A DNA stretch of 64,000 nucleotides, taken from positions 119,360 to 183,359 of the forward strand of contig CAUYUJ010019269.1 in the NCBI GenBank assembly GCA_963575745.1, written 5' to 3'. The notes beneath the pieces are model-generated. The model made no database searches, had not been told where the DNA came from, and saw only the letters and a program-made list of their open reading frames with translations. The DNA comes from Prorocentrum cordatum (taxonomy: Eukaryota; Sar; Dinophyceae; Prorocentrales; Prorocentraceae). Shown one piece after another: positions 12,641 through 22,809 of this stretch. Made by a program: the position numbers and the translations under genes. The stretch's first letter is position 1; each line of letters starts with the position of its first letter.

Positions 12641-12746
12641 GGGGCCCAAAAATATACACCACCACCACCTCCCCTCTTCTCTCCCTCTCGCTGGAAAGAG
12701 GAGAGAGGAGGAATCGACGTGGTGGTGTACATTCTTTGGGCCCCCA
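12640..12746. mobile_element. Short TIR element, GGGGGCCCAAA ends
   Basis: GGGGGCCCAAAAATATACAC at the left; on the other strand GGGGGCCCAAAGAATGTACA at the right; both continue CACCACCAC. The centre is CT/GA-rich. It resembles family A in layout but has different ends. Confidence 0.75.
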
Positions 12747-12747
12747 C

Positions 12748-12927
12748 GAGTCACCCGAAGCCGAGCCTCGGATCTCCCCAGCGGATCTCGGGGAGCCCGC
12801 TGCGCTCCGCTGGCACATCGTGGGGCAGCCCGCCGACCTCGCCTCCGGCTCCCCGGCGGGGGCGGACGCGGCCGCAGGCAGCTCGGAGGAGCAGCGGAGC
12901 GCCAAGCGCCATCGGCCACAAGCCTGA
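12748..12927 (+). pseudogene. Duplicated FMO exon-5 fragment with flanking intron
   Basis: The stretch resembles both the end of FMO intron 4 (GAGTCACCCGA...CTCCCCAG against GACTCACCCGA...CTCCCCGAG) and exon 5. Its translation includes QPADLAS then AGADAAAGSSEE and RSAKRH, against RPADLAF and the same downstream run in the gene. It is on the opposite strand, has an extra segment before the shared part, and runs into TGA at 12925. No other FMO exons are visible nearby, so this is a genomic fragment duplication and not a retrocopy. It sits between a TIR element (12640-12746) and a family K repeat. Confidence 0.7.
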
Positions 12928-12936
12928 AACGGATCC

Positions 12937-13045
12937 ACATCTCTCGGCGGTGGACAGACCTCCCTTTAATAAAAACCTCCCTTTTTAGTGAAAACGGCCT
13001 AGGACCGAAACCGACGGACCTGGACCCGCACAAATGACGGCCGCG
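12937..13045 (+). repeat. Family K dispersed repeat, copy 1
   Basis: GGTGGACAGACCTCCCTTTA ... TTTTTAGTGAAAACGGCC ... AAATGACGGCC, also found at 38105-38205. Confidence 0.7.
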
Positions 13046-13205
13046 ACGTGTCAGGGTAGGAGGTCAATCAGCCTCCGGATATCCCTACCCATACGGCTGG
13101 CGCCACCGTTCTCTCGACGCCGACTTAAAACGACCCCTTCAGTCTCCGAGAGCGCACCGCCCACGCGCTCGTCGCACCTAGGCTTGCCATCTCATGGGGC
13201 GAAGG

Positions 13206-13360
13206 CTAGGTCGGGCATGTCCCCCTACAGGCGGATTATGGGCGAAAGACACATACCTCAAACATGCTCCCAAAACGCTCCAAAATACTGAAAGAATCGG
13301 CCCCAGACTATTTTGGACTATGTTTAAATATTCCTCCTGTAGAGGGACAAACCCGACTTA
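13206..13360. mobile_element. TIR element family B, copy 2
   Basis: CTAGGTCGGGCATGTCCCCC at the left, AGAGGGACAAACCCGACTTA at the right. The interior contains CAGACTATTTTGGACTATGT. No clear TSD. Confidence 0.75.
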
Positions 13361-13440
13361 CTTCTGCCACCACCGTGAGAACCCTCCAGCGAGAGGCGGC
13401 TTCCGGGGAAGCAGCGACGCCAAGATCTCGGGGCCCTGAC

Positions 13441-13626
13441 TGATGGGCCTGTTTTCCACCACCACCGCCATAACCTGGATGGGGGGAAGGAGGAGGAGGA
13501 GGAGGAGGAGGAGGAGGAGGAGCAGGAGGAGGAGGAGGAGGAGGAGGAGGAGGAGGAGGAGGAGGAGGAGGACCCCCTCCCCCTCCAACGTATGTATGGT
13601 GGTGGTGGTGGAAAACGGGCCTATCA
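13441..13626. mobile_element. TIR element family A, copy 1 (AGG core)
   Basis: Left end TGATGGGCCTGTTTTCCACC; the right end reads TGATAGGCCCGTTTTCCACC on the other strand, and the arms stay similar for about 45 bp through a CCACCACC block to GGGGGAGG. The core is (AGG)n. The flanks are CTGAC at 13436-13440 and CTGAC at 13627-13631, a 5-bp TSD. No coding capacity. Confidence 0.85.
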
Positions 13627-13831
13627 CTGACCCCCCCCCCCCGAGGGGCGCGGACCGGGCGCCCCCCCGAGGCGCGCACGGCCCCGGGGCACGGCGCAAA
13701 GGGCACCCCCACCGAGGCCGAGCAGTCAGAAGGCAGGCCCCCGCCCAGCATCCGCAGTCTCGGACGGCGGGCTTCTCGCCTCTCGGCCCCGGGCTGTCGT
13801 GCCCTGGCGCAGGCAAGATGCAGCCAGGACA

Positions 13832-13994
13832 TGATGGGCTTGTTAACCACCACCACCACCATAAGTTGGAGGGGGAGGGGGCCCTCCTCCTCCTCCTCCT
13901 CCTCCTCCTCCTCCTCCTCCTCCTCCTGCTCCTCCTCCTCCGTCCTCCTCCCCCCTCCAACTTATGGTGGTGGTGGGGGAGAACAGGCCCATCA
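13832..13994. mobile_element. TIR element family A, copy 2 (CCT core)
   Basis: Same termini as copy 1 (TGATGGGCTTGTTAACCACC and, on the other strand, TGATGGGCCTGTTCTCCCCC) with a (CCT)n core in the opposite orientation. AGGACA flanks both sides (13826-13831 and 13995-14000), a perfect 6-bp TSD. Confidence 0.85.
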
Positions 13995-14068
13995 AGGACA
14001 GGGAGAAAGATGAATCGGAGCTCTCCGCGATCCGGCGGTCCTGGAGGAAGAAGTACGGTCGGCCTTGA

Positions 14069-14857
14069 TTGGACAGGACACGCGAGAGGACACAAGACCC
14101 TTCCGAGGGCCACATCGCCACAAGAGTGCAAGAAGGCACGTGCCGCGAGGCACAGGACACAAGGGTACCCTTGAGCTGGCAAGGTCGACCTTCTAATGCG
14201 GGCCGACTGTACCAGGCGCCGTGGCCTTCTCAGAGCTTCCCGGAAGGCTCTGATCATGTTCCGAATCGCTCCAGAGCGATCCATCCTTGCCCTGGCCCCG
14301 TCCGTCCGCGCAGAACCGCCGCCGCGCTCCGCCAGAAAGCAGCCTCCAGCACTCACCGTGCCGAAGCTCCGAGCGCTCCCCAGATTCGCGGCAACGGCGG
14401 CGCCGCTGCGACCCGAGGCACGGTTGGCAGCGTTGGCGGGTCACCCTGGGCGGCCCCATCGGGCGCGCTCGGCGCTCCAGTTGCCGCCGCGCTGGTGCAA
14501 TTCGCGTTTTGTTCTGCTCGCGGTTGCCAGCGACGTCATTTTGAGTCTGCCGACGCGCCCCGCGAGGCCGCGCCGCCTCGCGCTTCCGCCGAGCTGTTGC
14601 CCGGAACGCCGACCGCGCGCGGGCTCGAGGATACGGCGGCCCAACCTGGACGCGACGCGCAGGCCCACCCGCCGCGGAGAGCTGGGGGCCCTCCGCCACC
14701 CCAAGGACGTCGACCCCCAGAGGTCCCCGGGGCCAGTTCTTCCTCCTATGAAGCGCTCTTTGACGGGCCTGAGCCTGCTGTCTCGAAGGCCCGTGGAGGC
14801 CGAACACTGAGAGAAACCTGCGGGCCGGTTCCAAGACATCCTAAGACGAAGCCCTGA
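14069..14857 (+). CDS. Hypothetical ORF, 262 aa, GC-rich
   Basis: The later part (APVAAALVQFAFCSARGCQR, SYEALFDGPEPAVSKARGGR) looks moderately protein-like, but the opposite strand is also open over much of it. It includes a family G repeat near 14200-14285. Not recognised. Confidence 0.12.
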   Translation: MDRTRERTQDPSEGHIATRVQEGTCREAQDTRVPLSWQGRPSNAGRLYQAPWPSQSFPEGSDHVPNRSRAIHPCPGPVRPRRTAAALRQKAASSTHRAEAPSAPQIRGNGGAAATRGTVGSVGGSPWAAPSGALGAPVAAALVQFAFCSARGCQRRHFESADAPREAAPPRASAELLPGTPTARGLEDTAAQPGRDAQAHPPRRAGGPPPPQGRRPPEVPGASSSSYEALFDGPEPAVSKARGGRTLRETCGPVPRHPKTKP

Positions 14858-15165
14858 CTGCTTGCAGCGAGACCGCACTCTCCTGGGGGGCTTCAGACCC
14901 CTATCGGTGATCACTGGCCGATCAGGGGTCGGAACGTTCCCCATCGAGACTACATCCTTTCATGCTTTCGCCCGCCCTGGCTGATGTTAATCGTCTGGCG
15001 TTTCCGTTATAGCTCGGGTCTCCGGCGGCAACTCGGGACGAGCCGGGCGCCCTTAGAACTCTCTCAGCAAGGCGCAACCGCTGGAAGGCACCATGAGGCT
15101 GGGAGACCGCCGAGAAGCCACGGAAAACCTCGGACCTCCAATTTTCGCCCCTAGAGGCCTCCTAG

Positions 15166-15293
15166 ATGGCCACATCGCGGATGCATCGTCGACGTGGATG
15201 ATGCATCGGCGACGTCGACGCGAAGCAAGTCGGGCTCCGCATCGAGCCGCATCGGCGATACATCGGCGATGCGGCGCGATCCTCCGACCCATC
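15166..15293. repeat. Family E element, copy 2
   Basis: CTAGATGGCCACATCGCGGA at the left, GCGGCGCGATCCTCCGACCC at the right, centre GGCGACGTCGACGCGAAGCA. Confidence 0.7.
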
Positions 15294-15309
15294 TAATTAC
15301 TCCGACCCC

Positions 15310-16510
15310 ATCTAGGATATCCAGAAGGAGGAGGAGGAGGAGGAGGAAAAGGAGGACGAGAAGGAGGAGGAGAGTGAGGAAAAGGAGGAGGCGGAGGAGG
15401 AGGAGGAGGAGGAGGAGGAAGAGGAGGAGGAGGAAGGGGAGGAGGAGGAAGAAGGAGGAGGAGAAGAGAGGAGAAGGAGGAGAACGGGGGGGGAGGGAGA
15501 ACGACGACGAAGACCGCGAGAGGGAGGCGGGCGCCTCGACCACAGTTCTCCTGCCCCCTCCTGCCCCTGGGCCCCGACGGGTGCGGGCGGAGCGCCTCCC
15601 TGGGCCCAGGCGGTGCCTCACGGCCGTGGCGAGGCTCGTCCCTCCTCGTGTCCCTTCGCGTATCCCTCCTCCCCTCCCCCCTCCCCATAGCCTCCTCCTC
15701 ACCTCCCGTCCTCCTCTTCCTCGTCCCTCTCCTCCCTCATCCTCACTGCTTCTCCTCTCCTCCTCCTCCTCCTCCTCCTCCTCCTCCTCCGCCTCCTCCC
15801 CCTCCTCCTCTTCCTCTTCCCCCCTCCCCCTCCTCCCCCTAGCCTCCTCCTCCTCCCCCCCCCCTCCCACCCCCCCCCCATCCCTCCTCCCTCCTCCTCC
15901 TCCCCTCCTCCTCCTCTCTCCCTCTTCCTCCTCCTCCTCCACCTCCTCCTTCCTCCTCCTCCTCCTCCACCTCCTCCCCTCCTCCTGCCTCCTCCTCCTC
16001 CTCCTCCTCACTCCCTCCTCCTCCCCCTCCTCCTCGTCACTCATCCTCATCCTCCTCCTCCTCCTCCTCCTCCCTCCGCTCCGTCCACCGTCTCCGTCTC
16101 CGTCTCGTCGTCTCCGTCTCCGTCTCCGTCTCCGTCTCACTCGTCTCCGGTCCTCCTCCTCTCTCCTGACCCTCCCCTCCTCCTCCTCCTCCGCCTCCTC
16201 CTCCTCCTCCTCCTCCTCCTCCCCTCTCCTCCTCCTCCTCCTCCTCCTCCTCCCCCCGAGGGGCGCACGCGAGGCGCCTCCCCGGGCCAGGCGGTGCCTC
16301 ACGGCCGTTGCGAGCTCGTCGGCGCAGAGCGCGGGGGCGGCCGCGGGCGCGGATCGTGGGGGCACCTGCGCTCGGGGCGGGGGTGGGGGAGGAGGAGGAG
16401 AAAGAGGATGAGGAGGAGGAGGAGGAGGAGGAGGAGGAGGAGGAGGGAGGAGGGAGGAGGGGGGATGAAAAGGAGGAGGAGGAGGAGGGGAGGAGGAGGA
16501 GGAGGAGGAG
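15310..16510. repeat. AGG then CCT then AGG tract before the gap
   Basis: AGG-rich 15325-15500, CCT-rich 15660-16255, AGG-rich 16388-16510. Between them two similar GC-rich pieces (about 15590-15645 and 16262-16320) share GCCTCCC-GGGCC and CAGGCGGTGCCTCACGGCCG. Long acidic, proline or leucine open frames here are repeat artefacts. Confidence 0.9.
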
Positions 16511-16610
16511 NNNNNNNNNNNNNNNNNNNNNNNNNNNNNNNNNNNNNNNNNNNNNNNNNNNNNNNNNNNNNNNNNNNNNNNNNNNNNNNNNNNNNNNNNN
16601 NNNNNNNNNN
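16511..16610. other. Scaffold gap, 100 N
   Basis: Exactly 100 N, the usual placeholder for a gap of unknown size. It lies between an AGG tract and a 190-bp tandem duplication, both hard to assemble. Confidence 0.99.
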
Positions 16611-17095
16611 CTCCCAGGGCGCTGGGAAAGCATCCTGCATCTTCGGGGGAACTCGTCCGTCCCGCCGCGCCGCTGTCCGCGTCGCATCCGCGGCGGATCC
16701 GCGTCGTACCCACGTCGAGCGAAGTGAACCCCACCCGCCCCCTCAGAAATCGTGGGGGGTAAGGGTAGGGTTCGCACGTGGCCCCCTACTCCCACTCACC
16801 CTCCCAGGGCGCTGGGAAAGCATCCTGCATCTTCGGGGGAACTCGTCCGTCCCGCCGCGCCGCTGTCCGCGTCGCATCCGCGGCGGATCCGCGTCGTACC
16901 CACGTCGAGCGAAGTGAACCCCACCCGCCCCCTCAGAAATCGTGGGGGGTAAGGGTAGGGTTCGCACGTGGCCCCCTACTCCCACTCACCCTCCCAGGGC
17001 GCCGGGAAAGCATCCTGAATCTTCGGGGCGCTGTCCGCGTCGCATCCGCGGCGGATCCGCGTCGAACGCGTCGTACCCACGTCGAGCCCGAATCG
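16611..17095. repeat. 190-bp tandem duplication beside the gap
   Basis: A 190-bp unit starts at 16611 and recurs identically at 16801. A third copy starting at 16991 has a small internal deletion and diverges by about 17095. It starts right at the gap edge, so more copies may be collapsed in the gap. Confidence 0.95.
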
Positions 17096-17339
17096 AGTCC
17101 ACTTCGCACCCACGCCGAGGCCACGCCGGCGCGCAGGGCCGCGCGCAGGCCAGCAGCACACGGGGCCGTGGCCGCGCGTTGCCCCCCGGGGGGGTCGGGT
17201 TAGGTAGCCCAGCGGTCCCTTTTGTTTTTACCTTGTCATGCTGCTGAGGATGATGACAACGATGACGAAGATGCTCGGCATGTGGGGTGAAGATGATAAT
17301 GCAACACAAATGATGCTTTGTTCTCCCGGACTCTCGGCT

Positions 17340-18236
17340 ACGGGTGCCCTTAAGGAGCCCTTCAGGAGCTCGTAAGGAGCCCTCAGGAAGCCTGTAGGGA
17401 GCTCTGAGGGAGCTTGTAAGAAGCCCTTAAAGAACCCTTCAGGAGCTCCTGGGGCTCCTCAAGAGCTCCTTAAGACGCCTTTCAGGAGCTTTTAAGGAGC
17501 AGCTTAGGCTCGTTAAGAGCTCCTTGAGGAGCCCCGAAGGCAGCCACCGCTCGCAGCGTGCACGCTCTATGGAGGGTTCCTGGCCCTACTGAGGGCGAGC
17601 CCTTAGACTAAAAAAAAACTCTTCCAAAGCTCATTAAAAGCTCTCCCAAGGCTCATGAGCTCCGTAAGGTTTCCCGAAGGAGACCCTAAGGAACCCTCAA
17701 GGTGTCCTTCTGCAACGCTTCAGGAGCCCTGACGGAGCCATTGCGGTAAGGAGAACTCAAGGTGCCCTCAAGGAGCTCAGAAGGACCTCAGGAGCCCTCA
17801 AGAAGCCCTGAAGGAGCTCTTCAAGAGCCCGAGCCCTTAAGAAGCCCGGAGCCCTTAAGGCACCTTTCAGGCTCTAAGAGTTCCTTAAGAAGCCATTCAA
17901 GAGAAGAGCTCCTTAAGGAGCACTTCGAGAAATGCTTAAGGAGCCCTGAAGAAGCCCTGAAGGAGTCATGAAGGAGCCTTGAAAAAAAACCCTTCAGCAG
18001 CCCTTCAGGAATCTGACAGCTCCTCAATAGCTCCTTACTTCAAGGAGACCCTAAAGAACCTAGAAGGAACCCTTAATCAGCCAGCTCGCAAATTGCCCGC
18101 TCTATTGAGGGCTGCCCGCCCTACGGAGGGCGAACCCTTAGACTGCTCAAGAGCTCCTTGAGGGCTCCGTCAGGGCTCCTGAGCTCCTGAAAAGCTCCTT
18201 AAGAAGCCCTTGGGCTCTTAAGGAGCCCTTAGGGAG
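17340..18236. repeat. AAGGAGCCCT degenerate minisatellite
   Basis: About 900 bp of short, irregular repeats of the type AAGGAGCCCTTCAGGAGCTC, interrupted twice by CCGCTCxxxx-like single sequence (17540-17600, 18090-18140: GAGGGCxGCCCGCCCTA type). Purine runs of both strands mix. Confidence 0.85.
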
Positions 18237-18620
18237 ATGTGTTGCAAGATGCTTCCGATGACAATGGTGATGACGTGCATCGCTGTGAAGATGACGCCAC
18301 TGACGATGCTGATGACGAGTGTGTGTTGCAAGATACCTCCGATGACGACGATAATGACGTGCATCGCTTTGCAGGTGATGCCAAAGACGATGCTGATGAC
18401 GAGTACGTGCTGCAAGGTGCTTCAGATGACGATGGTGATGACGTGCATTGCTGAGCAAGTGATGCCAATGGCGATGCTGACCAGATGACGATGATGATGA
18501 CGTGCACTGCTGAGCAAGTGATACCAATGGCGGTGTTGATGACGAAAATGTGATGCAACATGCTTCCGATGCCGTGCATCCCTGCGCAGGTGATGCCAAT
18601 GACGATGGTGATGCCGAGTG
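18237..18620. repeat. About 81-bp GATGAC-rich tandem array
   Basis: Unit GTGTTGCAAGATGCTTCCGA ... GATGACGTGCATCGCT ... GATGCTGATGACGAG, about five imperfect copies. Confidence 0.85.
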
Positions 18621-18904
18621 GCTGCCTGCGTACATCCTGTCTTTCAGGGCGGCTCCAGGGCTCCAGAACCGTCGCGCCCATCGTCCTGGTCTCTCCGGGG
18701 CTCCGAGATAAGGAAACACATGGACAAGACGAGGAATCCAACTAAGGGAGTTCTGTTTTTCTGCGAGTGCGGTGTTGCAGATCAACCTTATCATCGGATC
18801 ATGCGCGGCTAGGACTCGTCCGACCTGGACTAGGACAGCTGGCAGATCTTCTGCTATGCATCCGCCCTGAGAGCAGAGCTATGCATCCGCCCTGAGGAAG
18901 ACTC

Positions 18905-19034
18905 GCCATCGCTCGGACGTCCATTCCCTCTGTTGTTTTCCGGTCTCGTGCGTGGTTTCTTCGCCGAATGATCAAGGATGCTCCTCGATGGCCCTCGCCG
19001 AAGGAACAAAATGCACACGTCCGAGCGATGCCAA
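18905..19034. mobile_element. TIR element family C, copy 2
   Basis: CCATCGCTCGGACGTCCATT at the left, TGCACACGTCCGAGCGATGC at the right, interior ATGATCAAGGATGCTCCTCG. TIR about 14 bp (CATCGCTCGGACGT). Confidence 0.8.
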
Positions 19035-19166
19035 GGAGATGGGGGGAGGGGGGACAGGAGAGACTGAGAGAGCAGGAGAGTGACAGGGGCCCTGGCGCGG
19101 GGAGTCCGCCCAGGGGCGCTCTGGAGGATGCAGCTGCGCGCTCTCGGGGCGGCCCGCTCGCAGAGG

Positions 19167-19442
19167 AGGGCGAGCCCAGCCCTGGGGGGGAGAGCTCCCA
19201 GGAGCAGACACCGCCCTGGTTTTCAAATCAGACTCCCCAAATGCCCCAAAATACTCCCCAAAATGTCCCCAGCTAGAATAGCAAAAACAGCAAAGATAGC
19301 AAAAATAGCTAAAAATGGTCCCCAATAGCAAAAATAGCAAATCACACAATTTTAGACTATTTCTGAATCTGCCCCCTGTAGAGTGGCAGGCCCAACGTAA
19401 CGCTGGGGGGAGATCCCAGGGACAGACACCTCCCTGGCTGGA
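19167..19442. repeat. Degenerate family B copy between about 37-bp direct repeats
   Basis: CTGGGGGGGAGAGCTCCCAG (19182 on) and CTGGGGGGAGATCCCAGGGA (19403 on) both run on to CAGACACC-CCCTGG. Between them is a family B-like tail (CCCCCTGTAGAGTGGCAGGC) and AT-richer AAAATAGC repeats. Confidence 0.5.
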
Positions 19443-20349
19443 TCCACTGGTCGCGATAATGCTATTTCTGTTCGGCGCCGGGGAACAACAAAGACAGGAC
19501 CGGTGGATTCCGAGGGGCCCCGTTCTAGATTTTCCTGGGGCCGTGGCCCCAGAGGCCCCCCCCCCTCCTCTCCCCCCCCTTCTCTGCAGCGAACACCCAA
19601 GGAGGAAGTCGCTTGTGAACAAGAAAGAGGGGGAGAAAAAGAGAGAGAGAGAGAGAGAGAGACAGGGAGAGAGGGAGGGAGCGTGGCATGGAATTGGCTT
19701 GAATGGTTTACGCCTTCAACTTCAAGCCCTTTACGGCACCCTGGGATCGCGGTGGTTCGAAGACAACCCGAAAACGGAAAACGGAAAAAAAAACGCGAGA
19801 GGTCGTTATGCCCCCCAGCCCATGGGGGTCACCAACACGGGCACACGCAGATCCGAGGCTCCCCCAAAAGTGGAGCGGCCAGATTCTGCGATGTCCAGCC
19901 TCCAGGGACCCTCAACGGGCTTGTGACGTCCCAGCGCGGCAGAGGCAGTCCGCACTCGCGCTCGAGCGGCCCAGGCAACGGAACTCGCGAATTGACTGGC
20001 GGCAGGAGGAAAAGAACGGCGGAGCGGCCGCGGGGCGGCCGCGGGGGGAGGGAGAACGCTCACATGGCGGGTGCCGTGCCCTCAACGGGCACGGGGGCCA
20101 TCCAAAAACGCCTCGGGAGGAAAGACTTGCCCCCCACACGGAGTTGGCCCAGACCTCCGTGACCCCACGCCCTGGAAACACTGGAGCGCCAAATGACTGG
20201 GGAAACGGGTCCTGCACGGTGGAAAAACGGGTCCGGAGCTCTGCTCGCAGGCCCGTGGCCTCCACGCTCCGGGGGCTCTCCTCGGGCCCCGGGCCCGTCA
20301 AGAGGCCATGCAGGATGAAGAACTGCTCCAGACCGTCCGGACGCTTGCC

Positions 20350-20512
20350 TTAGGTCGGGCATGGCCTCCTGCAGGCGGATCTTGGAAGACAAATGAAACA
20401 TAGTCCACGAAGTACTCAGGAATACTCAAAAAATAGTCGATACATCGTCCCAGACTATTTTTTGACTATTCTTGAATCTTGTATTTTCCCGTAGGGGGAC
20501 ATGCCCGGACTA
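20350..20512. mobile_element. TIR element family B, copy 3
   Basis: TTAGGTCGGGCATGGCCTCC at the left, GGGGGACATGCCCGGACTA at the right. Flanks ACGCTTGCC (20341-20349) and ATGCTTGCC (20513-20521) give a 9-bp TSD with one mismatch. Confidence 0.8.
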
Positions 20513-20689
20513 ATGCTTGCCAATAAATGTGTGAAGGCGCCCCGTGACAGTGCAGACAACCCCCGTGCCGCTTGCGGTGCGATACGGTGAAGATCTGGTC
20601 CTCCCTGGGGACGGCCTCGGGGTCCAAGGCCCGGTCCCTTCAGGACCCGTTTCCTTCATGCCAAGGGGGGGGGGAGAAAGATGGGGGGG

Positions 20690-20885
20690 AGGAGGAGGGG
20701 GAGGAGGTGGAGGAGGAGGAGGAGGAGGAGGAGGAGGAGGAGGAGGAGGAGGAGGAGAGGAGGAGGAGGAGCGGCGGGGCCTCTCGGAAGCGGATGAGGA
20801 GGAGGAGGAGGAGGAGGAGGAGGAGGAGGAGGATGAGGCGGAGGAGGAGGAGGAGGAGGAGGAGGAGGCGGCCAGGGGGGGGGGG
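20690..20885. repeat. AGG microsatellite
   Basis: AGG/GGA repeats with GCGGCGGGGCC and GATGAG interruptions, ending in a poly-G run. Confidence 0.95.
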
Positions 20886-21105
20886 GGGTCGCAAGTACGT
20901 GGGCCAGGAGCGCGGGCCAGTTCGCAGGAGCACGCGCGGCCACGCGGAGGCACCCACGGTGGAAGCACACGAGGCGCCACGGTGGGAGGCCCAGGGGCAC
21001 GAAGAGCAGGCAAGGGTGCCCCCGCGAGCGCCAGGGGTAGGTCGGGCATGTCCCCCGATTTTGTTCTCCAGGGTCAATCGGAAAGCTTCCGCAGAGGCCT
21101 TCTGG

Positions 21106-21240
21106 ATGGGTCGCGCCGCATCGCCAATGCATCGCCGATGCATCGGCGATGCCTCGACGACGTCGCCGATGCATTGGCGACGTCGACGTGGAGAAAATCG
21201 GGCTTCACGGCGAGCCGCATCGCTGGTGCATCGGCGCTGC
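21106..21240. repeat. Family E element, copy 3
   Basis: GATGGGTCGCGCCGCATCGC at the left, centre GCGACGTCGACGTGGAGAAA, then CACGGCGAGCCGCATCGC. The right arm is truncated. Confidence 0.65.
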
Positions 21241-21450
21241 TAACCCGGGTCAATCAGACCCGGGTCAGCAGGAGACCAAAAAGCTGCAATGCGGGAACAA
21301 CAACCTGCAACGCAGGTCCTCGCAGACCCGGGTCAGCCAGTATGCGCGGCCGCCTCGCGGCCACGAGCGGCTCGCTAACCCGGGTCAGCCAAAGGGGGTC
21401 TTCGCAGGATCCTGCAGGATCTGGCGCCCTGGCTGACCCCCGTCTGCACT
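21238..21450. repeat. ACCCGGGT-rich repeat, copy 1
   Basis: Repeated TxACCCGGGTCAxxCA, ending with GATCCTGCAGGATC-like and CTGGCTGACCCCCGTCT. The same layout is at 47119-47252. Confidence 0.7.
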
Positions 21451-21700
21451 GACCCCCGTCTCAAGGCTCCCGAAATACCCCCCAAAAAAATCCGCCGGGC
21501 CCCTTGTGGGGCCTCCAGGCTGTAGGCCGAAGGTTCGCAATTTCCTATACCAGTTGCAGCTTCCAGTTTCCACTGTTACAGCTCTGCTTCTTGCTGCTTA
21601 ATGTTCCTTGTCGATGGACCGCGCGAGGGGGGGAGGCCCCAAACGGGCATTTTTACCACACCCTGAGCGTGTTGTCTGAATTGCTGGGGTGGGTAAAAAT

Positions 21701-22236
21701 TGACACCCCTCACGCAGATCGGCGGGGTCAGGGTCCAAAAACACAGGGGATTCGCCACATTTCTGAAATTAGCTGGCACCCCTCACGCAGATCGGCGGGG
21801 TCAGCACATTTCCAACAATCGGTGGCACCCCTCACGCAGATCGGCGGGGTCAGGATGCAAAAACACAAAGGATTATTCGCATTTCTAGAATTCGCTGGCA
21901 CCCCTCACGCAGATCGGCGGGGTCAGGGTCCAAAAACACATGGGATTTGCCACATTTCTGAAATTCGGTGGTACCCCTCATGCAGATCGGCAGGGTCAGT
22001 GTTCTAAAACAGAAGGGATTTTCCAGATTTCCAAAAATCCGGAGGCACCCCTCACGCATATCGGAGGGGTCAGGGTCCCAAAACATAGAAGATTTGCTAC
22101 GTTTCTGAAATTCGGCGGCACCCCTCACGCAGATCCGTAGGGTCAGGGTTCTAAAGCACAAGGGATTTGCCAGATTTCACAAAATTCGGTGGCACCCGTG
22201 ATGCAGATACGTAGGGTCAGGGTTGAAAAACAAACA
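21701..22236. repeat. 73-bp tandem array, 8 copies
   Basis: Unit GGCACCCCTCACGCAGATCG ... GGGGTCAGGGTCCAAAAACA ... ATTTCTGAAATTCGGT. Copies 1-4 are close, copies 5-8 diverged. The second copy has a deletion of about 25 bp. Confidence 0.95.
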
Positions 22237-22809
22237 AGTCCCGACACTGCTTCACGGCGGCGCCCAGACCTTACGATTTAGCTTTTGCCTCTCCCATTAT
22301 CCGAGACAGGGGGCCGGCGGCACGGAGCGAAGCCCTTACGGATAATAAAACATAGTCCAAACATCGTCCCCACTATATTTTTCACGATTCATACTAGCCC
22401 GACTCAAGGCTAGGGCTGAGAAGGCCCTGCAAACAACAGGACGCTTGCTGGCACGGTAAGTGTTAGACTGTTGTCAGAAACAAAAACTGCCTCTTGATTA
22501 TGAGAGCGGGAACAACTGGCGCACCGCAAGCTTCGGTTTTGCGTTTCGATCCAGAACGGTAGCACAACTGTACATCGAAACGGCTTGAGGAATCTGGGGA
22601 TCCGAAGGACGTTCGGAACCGATTCGAAAACAGTTAGGATTTGGCAAACATCTCTGAGACCTTCACTAGGCACCTTTCAAGTCAAACGAAAATGGTAAAA
22701 CAACGGCGACGGCAGGGAGGCGTGGGGAGGAGACGTCGGCTGCGAACTGCAGGAGGCTCGACCTCGCCGGGGATCTTCACCACCCTCGCTTCGGCCAGCC
22801 CTTCCCAGA

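Noticed and set aside
12937-13045. Spliced-leader gene
   Set aside because: No stretch in the window matches the conserved dinoflagellate leader as I know it; families K and M are only dispersed repeats.
15151-16795. Very long acidic, arginine-, leucine- or proline-rich frames, one of over 500 codons across the gap
   Set aside because: AGG/CCT repeats read in any frame, and one frame runs through Ns.
16940-16965. Telomere-like GGGTAAGGGTAGGG
   Set aside because: Only two irregular units within a 190-bp tandem repeat; not a telomeric array.
21701-22236. CRISPR-like array of direct repeats
   Set aside because: Repeat and spacer evolve together with a 73-bp unit and no unique spacers; eukaryotic tandem repeat.
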